Source of the DNA: Lactuca virosa
Lineage: Eukaryota; Streptophyta; Magnoliopsida; Asterales; Asteraceae
Length of the DNA: 64,000 nt
NCBI GenBank assembly: GCA_928212115.1
Contig: CAKMRJ010000001.1
Span: 368,116,769 to 368,180,768 of the forward strand
Direction: 5' to 3'
Numbering within the stretch: position 1 is the stretch's first letter; every line of letters begins with the position of its first letter. The position numbers and the translations under genes were made by a program. The notes beneath the pieces are model-generated. The model was not told where the DNA came from. It was given only the letters and a program-made list of their open reading frames with translations, and ran no database searches. Shown here in pieces: positions 45,579 through 56,913 of this stretch.

Positions 45579-46571
45579 TCACGGGAGCATCTCTTGGATT
45601 TGGCTTCTTGGCCGACATTCCCTTCTTGCCCTTGGGAGTTGATTTCTTGGCCTTCTGCACGTTCCAGTCACCATGGTCTGAACGTGACCTTGAGGGGTTT
45701 CTTTTGGACAGTTTCGGGCAATGTGTCCAGGTGTTCCACAGTGAAAGCAAGTCTGCTTCTTCACGTAGGAGTTGTTTCTTCCTGCCCCTTGTGGCGTGCC
45801 CTTGCCTTGTTTCTGGTTGTTCCTACAAGCACAATTACAGCAGGCACTCTGTTTAGCGTGAATTGGTGGCCTGTATTTACCAACATCAGGTTGATCAGAA
45901 ATAACTGAGTTAGAAGCAACATATTCAGAGTTCATGGAGTCATTGGATTGTTCAATTGTTTTTTCCTTGTTCTCATCCTCTACTACTTTACCTGCACATG
46001 AAGTAGAAACATTAGTATTTTTCACCTCAACACCCTCAGTTGGCCCTGATTGTTCAGTCTTAACTAAAGTTGGAGCAGTGGTTTGGCCATACTGAGCAGG
46101 CATTTCTTCCTCATTGGTCTCAAGGGGTGGGTTATAGTTGTGATTAAAAGGAGGTGGCACACTGTGATACCCTAAACCCTTGGTTTGATTATCTTTAAAA
46201 CTCAATTGTTTTTCTATTAAGGACTCGACTGTCTTACTTGACGCAGTATAATTTTTGAAACTAACATCTGTTTTTCCATACTTAATTTTCAAAGTGTCAA
46301 GTTCTTCAGTTACAGCAGCAAGTTGTTTCTTAATGTAATCGTAATTTTCACACTTGTTGCTGTAATCTTCTTGAAGCTTTCCGGAATCCTTGATTTTGGC
46401 TTCTAATTGTGCTTTTAATGGTTTCTGACCTTTCCTAAGTTGATACCCTTCGTATTTTAGGTCCTCATTTTCCCTTTTTAGCAAATCAATTTGTTCGCGA
46501 AGAAATTTAATCGTAGCTTCACAAGATGGAGTACATGAAACTTCATTTACCGGAATAGATGAGGAACTCAT
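45579..46571 (-). CDS. copia-type Gag with CCHC zinc knuckle
   Basis: 330 codons open from ATG 46571 (MSSSSIPVNEVSC). The N-terminal half is a predicted coiled coil (IKFLREQIDLLKRENEDLKY, LKAQLEAKIKDSGKLQEDYS). A Pro/Thr-rich middle follows, then a Cys-rich basic segment (SACCNCACRNNQKQGKG) and a CX2CX4HX4C knuckle (CFHCGTPGHIARNC). The C-terminus seems shortened by a frame change: a basic, Ser/Lys/Pro-rich continuation (KKSTPKGKKGMSAKKPN) runs in another frame down to about 45240. The usual capsid domain is not obvious, so this may be an internally deleted Gag. It would bind RNA in particles made by a helper element. Confidence 0.75.
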   Translation of the reverse strand: MSSSSIPVNEVSCTPSCEATIKFLREQIDLLKRENEDLKYEGYQLRKGQKPLKAQLEAKIKDSGKLQEDYSNKCENYDYIKKQLAAVTEELDTLKIKYGKTDVSFKNYTASSKTVESLIEKQLSFKDNQTKGLGYHSVPPPFNHNYNPPLETNEEEMPAQYGQTTAPTLVKTEQSGPTEGVEVKNTNVSTSCAGKVVEDENKEKTIEQSNDSMNSEYVASNSVISDQPDVGKYRPPIHAKQSACCNCACRNNQKQGKGTPQGAGRNNSYVKKQTCFHCGTPGHIARNCPKETPQGHVQTMVTGTCRRPRNQLPRARRECRPRSQIQEMLP

Positions 46572-46942
46572 TTTTATAAAAAAATATGCCCTTTGACTAA
46601 AAACTCAAAAAGTCAACCTTAAAAGTCGAATTTAAAAAGTCAAACTTAAAAGTCAAACTTGAAAAGTCAAACTTCAAAGTCAAACCGAAAAGCTAAATTT
46701 GAAAATTTGAAAGTCAAACGAGAAAGTCAAAATTTAAAGTCAAAGGTTAAACTTGAAAGTGAAAGTCAAAATTTAAGGTCAAAAGTCAATATAGAAATTT
46801 AAAAATTAAAAGCTAAAATTTTGGAAGAAAATAGAATTTAAAATTAAAAGAAATTTGAATTTTGGGCTGAAATTGACAATTTTGCGAAAACAGATGCGAA
46901 AGGAGTGTTTTTGAATTAAAATCGAGGGGAATGGAAGAAGAA

Positions 46943-47013
46943 GCTTGGTAGATCAACTGGTAAGCCGCCTGCTTGTAGACTTAAGGGACCCGGGTTCGAA
47001 TCCCAGCACCCCC
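46943..47013 (+). other. tRNA-like sequence (A and B boxes), probably not a functional tRNA
   Basis: TGGTAGATCAACTGG (46946-46960) fits an RNA polymerase III A box and GGTTCGAATCC (46993-47003) is a perfect B box, followed by CAGCACCCCC. Spacing fits a tRNA. However, the acceptor 5' strand is missing, the D stem does not pair, and the T stem has one mismatch. It lies antisense in the leader of the gag-only element. Best read as a tRNA-derived or SINE-head sequence. Confidence 0.6.
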
Positions 47014-47102
47014 AATTTCGTTTCCAATTTTTAAGTGCAATGCGAGGATGCTGCTGCGAAGCGAGATGCGAGGACGAGGTGCGAGAACGAAGCGAAGATG
47101 CT

Positions 47103-47290
47103 GGACCGTACACGAGACCGAGGTGCGAACCGGAAACGCTGCTGGACCGCAAACCACCGAGGACCGCAAACTCTGACCGTACACGTGCGAGGACCGGACC
47201 GTAAACCTCGGACCGTAAACTCCGGATCGTAAACCTCGGACCGTAAACTCCGGACCGTAAACCTCGGAAACCCTAGCTGCTGACCGTACA
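47103..47290. repeat. array of GACCGTAAAC-type motifs in the element leader
   Basis: About ten copies or one-mismatch variants (GACCGTAAAC, GACCGTACAC, GACCGCAAAC, GATCGTAAAC) in 190 bp. The same motif is clustered in both LTRs of this element. Confidence 0.88.
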
Positions 47291-47507
47291 CGCCGCCACC
47301 CGCTCGCTGGTTACGACCAAAAACAGCGTTTTTTCGACTTTGAAGCTCCAAAACTCGATAAAAAATCCCTTTTATCAAAAACACAAAGAACAAACCCCCC
47401 CTAATTTTCAGAGATCTATCCAAAAACGCAGAAATCTTCCAAAAATAAGGTCAAATAAGCTCCAGATCTGACAAAATTGACTGATACAACCAAGCTCTGA
47501 TACCACT

Positions 47508-47943
47508 TGTAAGTCCCCAATCTGCTTGTGTATCAATCAGATCCGTTTGATGGTGCGGAATCCCAATCAAACGGATGATGCCAAATCAAATGAAGAAGAA
47601 GGAGAAGAAGAATAACTTGAATCTATGATGTATTGAAGATATGAATGAAGATCCTTACAATAGATTCACACACACTCTCTTCTTCTCTCTTGTTTCTCTC
47701 TCTAGAACACCTTGGAATACACACACTTAAGCTCCCCTCCACTCATGCATTCACATCAATCCTCACCCCTTACACCTATATTTATAGGAAGACGGACCGT
47801 AAACCTGATTACGGTCAGGCAGACGCTAAACAGGTTTACGGTCACAACAGACCGTAAACACCCTGGCCGTAAACGAAACCGTAAACACTGAAAAATACAT
47901 TTTCTTAGAAAAGTAAAGTATAAACCATAATTTTGACCCAACA
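47508..47943 (-). repeat. right (5') LTR of the gag-only element
   Basis: 436 bp partner of 42787-43222. One of its motifs reads GACGCTAAAC instead of GACCGTAAAC. Confidence 0.95.
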
Positions 47944-50900
47944 TTAAGCCCCCATCATGCCGATATTATGTGTCACGAGAAGGCCGTTCACCTTCATCTT
48001 CCTAATCATGAAACCCTAATAATCTATGGAGATAAACCCGGCGCAAACCTTCGCCTTATCTCAAGTATCAAGGCACAAAAGTGTCTACAAAAGAAGAACT
48101 ACACATTCCTTGCTCATGTGGTGGATAAAACAAAAGAGGAAGCGAGTATTCACAACATCCCAGTGGCGTGTGACTTCCCGGATGTGTTTCCAGAAGATCT
48201 TCCGGGAATACCCCCAGAACGACAAATCGAATTCTGAATCGACCTAGTGCCTGGAGCCACTCCAATCGCCAAATCACCCTATAGGTTGGCTCCTGCTGAA
48301 ATGCAAGAATTATCAAGCCAACTAAGCGAACTCCTGAATAAAGGATTCATCAGACCCAGCTTCTCGCCATGGGGAGCTCCGGTTCTTTTCGTTAAAAAGA
48401 AAGACGGATCCTTCAGGATGTGCATCGACTATAGGGAATTAAACAAACTCACCATCAAAAACCGGTATCCACTTCCACGAATCGATGATCTATTTGACCA
48501 GCTTCAAGGAGCTAGTTACTTTTCAAAGATAGATCTGAGATCCGATTATCATCAACTCAAAGTACGAGATGAGGACATTCCAAAGACTGCTTTCCGAACT
48601 CGTTACGGTCATTACGAATTCGTCGTAATTCCCTTCAGTCTAACAAATTCCCCCGCTGCATTTATGGACCTCATGATTCAAGTCTGCCGCCCATTCCTTG
48701 ATAAATTCGTAATCGTTTTCATCGATGATATTCTCGTGTACTCTCGAAGTGAAGAAGATCATAGCCAACACCTCCGACAGATTTTAGAAACCCTGCAGAC
48801 TGAAAAGTTGTATGCGAAACTCTCCAAGTGCGAGTTCTGGCTCCGCAGTGTAAACTTTCTGGGCCATGTAGTCAGTCAGAAAGGAATACATGTGGACCCC
48901 TCCAAGATCAAAGCAATCGAAAACAGGGCAATTCCGGCAACGCCAACAGAAATTTGCCAATTCTTAGGTCTCGCAGGCTATTACCGAAGATTCATTCAGA
49001 ACTTTTCCAAGATAGCCAAACCCCTCACCACATTGACACAAAAAGGCGTACCCTTCAACTGGACCGAGAAGCAAGAGCTTGCCTTCCAAACCTTGAAGCA
49101 CGCCCTCTGTAGTGCTCCAGTGCTATCCTTACCGGAAGGAAATGAAGACTTCATAGTTTACTGTGATGCTTCGAATCAAGGTTTAGGTTGTGTCCTCATG
49201 CAACGAGAGAAGGTAATTGCTTATGCATCCAGACAACTGAAAACTCATGAAGTAAATTATACCACGCATGATCTCGAACTGGGGGAAGTAGTCTTCGCCT
49301 TGAAAATTTGGAGGCACTACCTATATGGTACCAAGTGCACCATCTTTACGGACCACAAGAGCCTCCAGCACATTCTAAATCAGAAGGAACTAAACATGAG
49401 GCAGCGAAGATGGGTTGAACTGTTAAATGATTATGAGTGTGAGATCAGATATCATCCAGGCAAGGCTAATGTGGTAGATGATGCCCTGAGCCGAAAGGAG
49501 TATTCAAGTCGTCGTGTGAAGACTCTGTCAATCACCATTCAATCTCATCTAGCCTCACAAATCAAAGAAGCCCAACTGGAAGCTTTGAAGTCGGAGAATG
49601 TCGCTAGTGAATCACTGTGAGGAATGGAGAAGGAGCTCGAAGTTAAGGACGACGGAACCCACTACTTCATGAATAGAATCTGGGTTCCCAAAATTGGGGG
49701 ATTCAGAGAGAAAGTCATGCATGAAGCCCACAAGGCGCGATATTCTATTCATCCGGGGTCAGATAAAATGTATTTGGATATCAAGCAGCAATATTGGTGG
49801 CCTAATATGAAGGCAGAGATAGCCACTTTCGTGGGCAAGTGTCTTACTTGCGCCAAAGTGAAAGTGGAATACCAAAAGCCCTCGGGACTATTTCAGCAAC
49901 CCGTGATACCCGAGTGGAAATGGGAAGGGATTATTATGGAATTCGTGACCAAATTGCCAAAGGCAGCAGCCGGATTAGATGTTGTCTGGGTAATCGTCGA
50001 TAGACTAACAAAATCCACTCATTTCCTGCCAATAAAAGAATCCTACAAGATGGAAAAGCTAACTCGAATCTACCTCAAGGAGGTTGTGAGACTCCATGGA
50101 GTGCCAGTATCCATTATCTCGGATCGAGATAGCAGATTCACTTCAAGATTCTGGCAATCTCTTTAGAAGGCAATGGGAACACAGCTAGATATGAGCACTG
50201 CCTACCACCCACAGACGGATGGTCAGAGTGAGCGTACCATCCAGACACTCGAGGATATGCTCCGAGCTTGCGTGATTGACTTCGTCAAGTCATGGGATAC
50301 CCACTTGCCTCTGATCGAGTTCTCCTATAACAACAGTTATCACACAAGCATTAAGGTTGCTCCCTTCGAGGCTCTTTATGGTCGTAAGTGCAAATCGCCC
50401 CTATGTTGGGCTGAGGTGGGTGACACTCAACTAGCAAAAGGGAAATCGCCAGCCAGTTCTCTTACAGGACCCGAAATCATCCGTGAAACGACAGAAAGGA
50501 TAGTCCAAATTAAAGCTCGACTACAAGCATCGCGAGACCGGCAGAAAAGCTATGCTGACAAGCGGTGAAAGCCATTAGAATTTCAAGTCGAAGATCACGT
50601 GTTGTTAAAGGTCTCTCCTTGGAAGGGAATGATTCGCTTTGGGAAACGAGGAAAACTGAACCCGCGATACATTGGACCGTTCGATATTCTTGCCCGGATA
50701 GGTCCACTGGCTTACAAGCTGCAACTACCTGCCGAGCTCAACAACGTACACCCAGTGTTCCACGTCTCAAATTTGAAAAAGTGTCTATCAGATGAAACCC
50801 TTGTCGTTCCTTTGGAAGAGATTGAAGTAAACGAGAATCTCCTGTTCGTCGAAGAACCAGTCAAGATTATGGATAGGGAGGTGAAGCGTACAAAGCAAAG

Positions 50901-51012
50901 TCGCATTCCGATTGTGAAGGTTCGATGGAGCGCTAAACGTGGACCGGAATTCACGTGGGAACGTGAAGACCAAATGAAGCAAAAGTACCCTCACTTATTC
51001 CATCCTTCGTAA
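47944..51012 (+). pseudogene. gypsy Pol, one frame with four premature stops
   Basis: Resumes the protease at HHADIMCHEKAVHL right after the insertion and stays in a single frame to TAA at 51010-51012. Domains: protease end (VACDFPDVFPEDLPG), RT (MCIDYRELNKLTIKNRYPLP, FIDDILVYSRSEED), RNase H (FIVYCDASNQGLGCVLMQ), integrase zinc region (CLTCAKVKVEYQ), Asp (WVIVDRLTKSTHFL), Asp (ISDRDSRFTSRFW), Glu (TDGQSERTIQTLEDML), and a chromodomain-like end (GPEFTWEREDQMKQKYPHLF). Stops: TGA 48235-48237, TGA 49618-49620, TAG 50164-50166, TGA 50566-50568. RT also has Ser for Gly in PFSLTNSPA and Asp for Gly in LRSDYHQ. Confidence 0.93.
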
Positions 51013-51048
51013 ACCTAGTTTTCAAAAGAATTTCGGGACGAAATTTCC

Positions 51049-51064
51049 TCTAACGGGGGGATGA
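51049..51064 (+). promoter_or_regulatory. polypurine tract of the truncated gypsy element
   Basis: AACGGGGGGATGA directly before the TGTCAC start of the 3' LTR. Confidence 0.8.
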
Positions 51065-54000
51065 TGTCACAACTAGCATTTTAGCTAGGAAATTCTATTC
51101 TCGTGTAATCATTCAAGTATGGTAAGACATATACTCTAAGTAAATATCATCAAGTGCTCATTTGAATTCATCTCTCATGTTCAACAAAGAGTCTGAAAAC
51201 CCTAAGAATCCCGGTTTAAGTCCATATTGGACTAGGATTTCTTTATTGGGCCTAATGGACCAATAAGCGTTCAATTCAACTATTTTGGGCTTAGAAACCC
51301 TATTTGGATTCTAAATGGACCCAATTCACAAAATCTATAACATTTTGGACCATTTGGGCCTAGAATGATTCATTCTAACCCCAAAAGGCCTTATTGGGCC
51401 ATAGCTAACCCAATTAACCTTAGTGAGCCATAAACCCATTCTTTTATCCTATATGGGTCGTGGACTATCTAATGAGCCCATTGGGCCGAAAGGTAATCAT
51501 TGGGCCTCATAATTTTGAGTAAAGCCAAGTCAAGGCCCAAACTACTCCACCCTTTCTCCTAGCCCAAAACTCTCGGCCCAACACATTAACAAAAAAAATG
51601 AAAAATGAAATGGAGGGGGGGTTGACTTTGGAGGTGCCACCTCCATATTGTTCACCATGTAACAATGCATGGCCTCCCATATTTCCATGCAAATTCACCT
51701 CACATTTCTCACCCCTCTCTTCTTGATATATCGGCCGAGAGCAAAGACACATACACACACATACTTCATTTTCAAGACACTCTCCAACCACTCTCAAAGA
51801 TTATCCTCCTTCCTCCAAGATCTCGAAAAATTGCTAGAGTTCTAAGTATCTTCATCAAGTCATTACAATCTTTGGTAAGTTTTTGTCAAACACAAGTATC
51901 TTCTTCCATCTTAACATGAAAAACTCCTTCTTACATAGTTTTATTCCATGATCACACCTTAGAAGCTTCATAATCTCGAGATCCACTTCAAGGTGTTGCT
52001 AGGACCAAAAATCCTTTCCATTCTTTCTTCAAAAACCGAAACATCAAAGCAAAGGTGAGTTCATACCCCCTTTTTTTCGGTTTTACATGATTTCTGGGGG
52101 AGAATGCAAGTAAAATGTGTAGATCTATGTGTTATATGCATGTCTTGTGTGATTTCTTAGTTTATTTTGTAAAAATATGTTAGATCTTAGCAAATCACGA
52201 CATATTGAGTAATATTGAGTCAAGATCCATGAACTAAGACACCTTATACACCATATTATCAAGTTAAAAGTGTTATATGCTCAAGATATAAAAATCTAAG
52301 GCAAAAACTTTGTTAAAGGTCAAAAATTGTCAAGAGAACAAAAGATAAGGGTAAAAAGCGACGTTTATGTTTTTATAAGGATCAAACAGGTTCTACTTGT
52401 ATAAAAATGGATTTTTATGATAAACATGCTTTTTAAAGGGGCAAAAATGTAAATTTTAGCTTAATGGGCCAAACTTTTAGGCCTCACGGTTTTGGGCGCA
52501 AATTTGCGAAAAAGGGAAAGTTTTGGGACTAAAAATGTTATTTGAGCAAAATTTGAGTTATAAATGTAAATAAACCAAATTTAGGGGTGAAAATAACATT
52601 TATTTCCAAATTGGACCAAAAATGTAACTTTTAATAAAATTGGGCCGAAAGTGTAAATTTTTACAAACAATGGGCTGAAAATGCACTTTTCTGCAAAACT
52701 GGACCTTAAATGTCAAAATATATATTTTTGGACTAAAACCGTGAATTTCTAGACATTTGGGACAAAATTACAAAAATTTTATAAATTATGGACTAAAGTG
52801 TCATTTTACAAAACTTTGGGCCTTAATTGAAAATTTGAGGCTTATTGGCCAAGATCGTAGTTTTTACAAAAGAGAACTTTTATATTCAATTCGGTAAACC
52901 TCGAACTAAAACAATCAACGAAATAATAACAAATGGACGGAATACATCGATAACAATTTTATTGGGCCTAATATTCACGTTACATGGCCAATGGGCCTTA
53001 AGGGCCCATCCATGTATATATTGAGCCCAAAATTTTCCATGACATGATTATTGGGTCTTGCGACCCATTTACATGTTAATTTGGGCCTGAGTTATGGGCC
53101 ACATGTTTGTTGGGCCTTTGTGGTACATTTACATGCATATTGGGCCCAAATTATCCACTTACATGCTATTGGGCCTTTGTGATCCACTTACATGCTAATT
53201 GGGCTTGGACTGAAATTCACATGCTTGGTAGATTGTAACTATACCTTTACATAACTATTGAACTTCATATACTTATACATGTACCTTTGGATTGATAACA
53301 TACAACATGCACGTAAACATTAAACATAGTACGAAAGGTTGAGAATCTAGTGAGACGTGTCGGTTGGCACCTTTGAGTGTACAATCGTAGCTTGTAGTTA
53401 TAATCAGAGTCTCCTGGAGGGAGAGCGAGAGTTTGTGTATAGATATATACGGGGTGACCCTCCACGCCTTAGATGTTCGCTACAGCTAGACTAGGCCAGT
53501 CTAGGGCGACAAAACCTTGAGCAAATACCGGCATTTGGAAAAATGTCAAGACAGGCAACCTAGTCATTATCATGCATGGTTATAACGGCTCATATAGAGA
53601 TTCTAATACCAATTTAACATTTCGAAGATTAACCCTTCGATTGTGTCAATACAAAACAACTTAGTTAACGATACAAGAATCTCGACATTATAACAAATCA
53701 GAAAATATCGGATTTTCTAGGGAAATACTAATATTCAATTATCACTTACTTACAATACAAAGAAACCCAAACTACATTCATATATGTTACTGCTACGAAA
53801 TTCACACATGCATTTATACTTGATTTTCACATCATTTTCAGACACTTTACAGAAAATATCGGATTTTCTGGGTTTTTACAAAGGATACAAAGACTTTTAT
53901 TCAAACATACTTATGAACTCACCAACATTATATATGTTGACCGTTTTCAAAATAAATTGTATTCTCAGGTAATCGTTAAGCAGGATGATTTTCAAGTATG

Positions 54001-54215
54001 CATGGTTTTATTTTATGTAACATCGCTCCTCGTACTATTAATACTTTGAACTTATGTAATTTATAACAATGTACTTGATGTGAACAATGTTGGTTGTAAT
54101 ATGAAATGTTGGTGATGAATGTGTTATGTTTCATGTGTATTCATTGTGATGATAATTCAATTGTTAGTCACACGAGCCCCCAGACGTTTCCGCCGTCTGG
54201 TTCGGGGGTGTGACA
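51065..54215 (+). repeat. 3' LTR of the truncated gypsy element (3151 bp)
   Basis: TGTCACAACTAG at the start, GGTTCGGGGGTGTGACA at the end. Same family, opposite orientation, as the solo LTR at 2459-5827. Many GGGCCCAAT-type phrases, and the palindrome-like AGAAAATATCGGATTTTCT twice (53702 and 53853). Frames inside are chance. Confidence 0.9.
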
Positions 54216-54778
54216 TCCGGCGACATCGAGGCAGCAACCTCCTCCTTTCCCCTCCTCCAATCGAAGAGCACCACCCAAACTCATCATCTTCTTCCTTCTT
54301 TTCCTATCGATCGGAGCCACTACCCCCTATTGATATCAATTCTTGTTGATTGTTCTATCATCGATCTGCCTTGCTTCTCTCTTCTGGTTTGATGTCGCCG
54401 ACGGCGATATGGGAACCCACGAAGGCTCGCCGGGCATCGGCTGTCTACCCTCGATTTGCAGTTGCCCCAGCCGCCTCCGCCTCCCTCCCATCGCAATTTC
54501 TAAACCCCTACCAGACCACCTCATTTTCTGATTTCGTTTGTACTTCTTCCCGATCAGATGAATATTGAACCCACGAGGGTCGTCGTAGATCGACGCCTTC
54601 CCATCCTCACGATCTCTCAGTCACATCGGAGTTTCCCGATCGCTTTCCTTCGTGTTTTCCATTCCTGGTCAGTGGAAGGGACGAAGACAACGACCCCCTT
54701 TCCACTTGTTTGTAATACTTGTACAGATCGGTCCCTTTAACTTGTTAATATGACCAAATCAGCCCCTTCTTTGGGTAT
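54216..54778. other. GC-rich, exon-like flank, origin unknown
   Basis: Right after the gypsy LTR the sequence is C/T-rich and GC-rich with overlapping forward frames (for example 54558-54740). It looks like a 5' exon or leader of a gene, but no known domain is seen. It continues after the solo LTR at 56914 in generic AT-richer DNA. Confidence 0.3.
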
Positions 54779-56913
54779 TGTAACACCCGGAATCTAGAAG
54801 GTCAATTAAGGAAGATAAAACTTCATTTATAAGTCCAACTCGTCGAGTTCAAGGGGAATAACTCGACGTGTTGGAAATTTGTCACGCGTGTTTTTGGAAG
54901 ACCAGCTTGACGATTTGGGGAGGTCCAACTCGACGAGTTGGACGGGATTTGGGAAACCCTAATTCCGGTATTTTTCACCCTAATTAAACAACTTAAACCT
55001 CAGGAGTTAGCCTCATTTCCAGCCTCCACTGTCCTAAACCCTAACCTCGAAACCCTAAGGCACTTTTGAGTGATTGTAAGCCATTTTAAGGGTGTTGTGT
55101 GTGTTTGAAGCCACATGGAAGGAAAGAAAGCTTGGGGATACAAGAAAGAGCTACTAGATCCAGAAACTCTTCATCAATGATTGCATCTTTGAGGTATAAA
55201 GTCGTCACCTTGACTTGTAGTTAACTATATCTCCCTACTTGAAGTCGTAGATTGAGTTTTGGGAATTTGGTTGAGTTGTCCAAAGAGAAGAGGTTTCCAG
55301 GGGTTGATGGAGTAAATCTGACCCCTACATGACCTCTTGAGGCTTAAAGTTGCAAGCTTTATTATCCTCTAGGTCCCATTCATGCAATATGTCCATTATG
55401 AAGCCATAAACGAGCCCTAGAGGGTGTTTCTAGCATGCATGAGCGTAAAGTCGGAAACTTTACACGATTTTCCCACTTTGGGACACGTGTTTTGGAACGT
55501 TGTAGTGGGAATTTAAGGGCTTAATGGGTCAATACCCTCTTTAAGGAACCTAGGGTTTGAGTTTGAAGCTTAATGGATGGTTCTTGAGGGTAAAGTTGGA
55601 AACTTTACCCTTCTGCACATCATTTTGGAAGAGATCTGAGGTTTGGAGTCCTTGGATTCAAGAGAAATGACTTAATACGTTTAGTGGGATTGGCATACTG
55701 AAGAACTCGACGAGTTCATGGGTGAACTCGACGAGTTGGTAGGGGATTATCCCGCTTCTGATGAAAAGGGGGCAACTTGTCGAGTAGTAGGGAAACTCGA
55801 CGAGTTGGGTCGAGACATCGCGATTATGTCCTTAAGGGGAACTCAATAAGTTGAGATACAACTTGACGAGTTGGGTCAACTCGGAGCGTTGACTTTGACT
55901 TTTGACTTTGGACAAGTTGGTCCCAAGGTGTGCTTGGAGTAAACCAAATTGTAATAAAGGAGATTATGGGCTTAGGATCAGGCTCGTAAGGGGTTAGGGC
56001 CCAGTTTGGAAAATTGGGTCATTGATGGATCTATGGACGTTATAACGTTGAGATTTTAGGCATGGGCCTTAGTGTTGGTGATGGGTTTTATGCATAAGAA
56101 TAATCCTATGTGCTCATACAAACCCTAAAGCTTGGATCTAGGTTTATCTATTGTACATGTTTTGAATCCAAGACTTACAAAACTAGATCTATCAAATATA
56201 ATTCGAAATTATCATAAAGAAAATAGATCTAAGTGTTTTACCTCTTCCAAGCGGTTTGAATCCTTGTAATCTTTCTTGATCTTGAGATTAGAGTCACAAT
56301 TGTAACTCCTCTAATGGTTCACAAACCCCACAAGCAAGAAGGCAATATGAGAAAGGGTAAGAGGTGCTAAAATCGGCCCTAGGGTTCCCTTGGAATCAAG
56401 TGTAGCCGATTTTCATAGCCTGGGGTCCTATTTATATTGCAGGCTGCAAGGGTTTCAGACTAAACCCTAATGGACAGCTTAATCACCAATCAACCCAAGG
56501 AACCTTCTGGAATAAGGCCTTGGACGAAAATATGATGGATCCCCATCATAATTTCGTTCCCCCTTAAGTCCATTAGGTTTCCTTAACCCAAAACTCAACT
56601 ATCACACATTTGACAGTTTATACCTAATATGGTTTATGTGATTATGTGGATTGTGTGGGGTATGCTCTGGGGAACTCACTAAGCTTCGTGCTTACAGTTT
56701 TGTTTATGGTTTCAGGTATCATTGGTTTGGAAAGGAAGGGCCCAGCTTGATCGCAGCGCACACACCCATGTTTTACGCATTATGTGATTTTGGGATGTAA
56801 CTCTGATAAATGTTTTAATTAAGCAATGTTTTTGAATGGTTGGATTAAGTAACATTTGTGTTTAACTATAATAAAAATGAAATTTTTTTACCCTGGATTT
56901 TTGGGTCGTTACA
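54779..56913 (+). mobile_element. solo LTR (2.1 kb) of a gypsy family with ACTCGACGAGT motifs
   Basis: TGTAACACCCGG at the start, GGGTCGTTACA at the end; flanks GGTAT (54774-54778) and GGTAC (56914-56918), a duplication with one change. Holds about eight ACTCGACGAGTT-type motifs. Shares the AACTCACTAAGCTTCGTGCT block near 56673 (start of the poly(A) region) with the other LTRs reversed. The stretch from about 56090 to 56630 reads like foreign, reverse-oriented sequence and may be a further insertion. Confidence 0.75.

Larger units (their letters stand above)
42787..47943 (-). mobile_element. gag-only Ty1/copia-derived LTR element (5.2 kb)
   Basis: Two LTRs of 436 bp each (42787-43222, 47508-47943) and an identical TTAAG duplication (42782-42786, 47944-47948). 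The primer-binding site lies left of the right LTR (plus strand AAGCTCTGATACCAC, 47492-47506). The polypurine tract lies against the left LTR (plus strand ATATCCCCCTTGG, 43223-43235). The interior has a gag gene and a relic of a copia protease (SGCSRHM); integrase, RT and RNase H are deleted. LTR copies differ at about five positions by eye, so it is young. It depends on another element's Pol. Confidence 0.93.
41809..54215 (+). mobile_element. 5'-truncated Ty3/gypsy retrotransposon carrying an inserted copia-derived element
   Basis: Plus-strand order: gag (41809-42700), protease (to 42786), inserted element 42787-47943, rest of pol (47944-51012), polypurine tract, 3' LTR (51065-54215). No matching 5' LTR or primer-binding site is found upstream, so the 5' end was lost before or during rearrangement next to the copia relic. 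Without the insertion the element part is about 7.2 kb. Pol shows RT, RNase H, integrase and a chromodomain-like end, so it is a chromovirus-type gypsy. Internal stops show it is long dead. Confidence 0.9.

Noticed and set aside
46943..47013. Functional tRNA gene
   Set aside because: The acceptor 5' strand is absent, the D stem does not pair and the T stem has a mismatch; only the promoter boxes are convincing.
46916..47152. Small minus-strand frame containing the phrase GCWDSNPGP
   Set aside because: That phrase is the well-known artefact of translating a tRNA B box backwards; the frame has no other coding signal.
54119..54740. Protein-coding gene on the plus strand
   Set aside because: Several short overlapping frames in different phases, part of which is LTR; no splice structure or domain could be supported.
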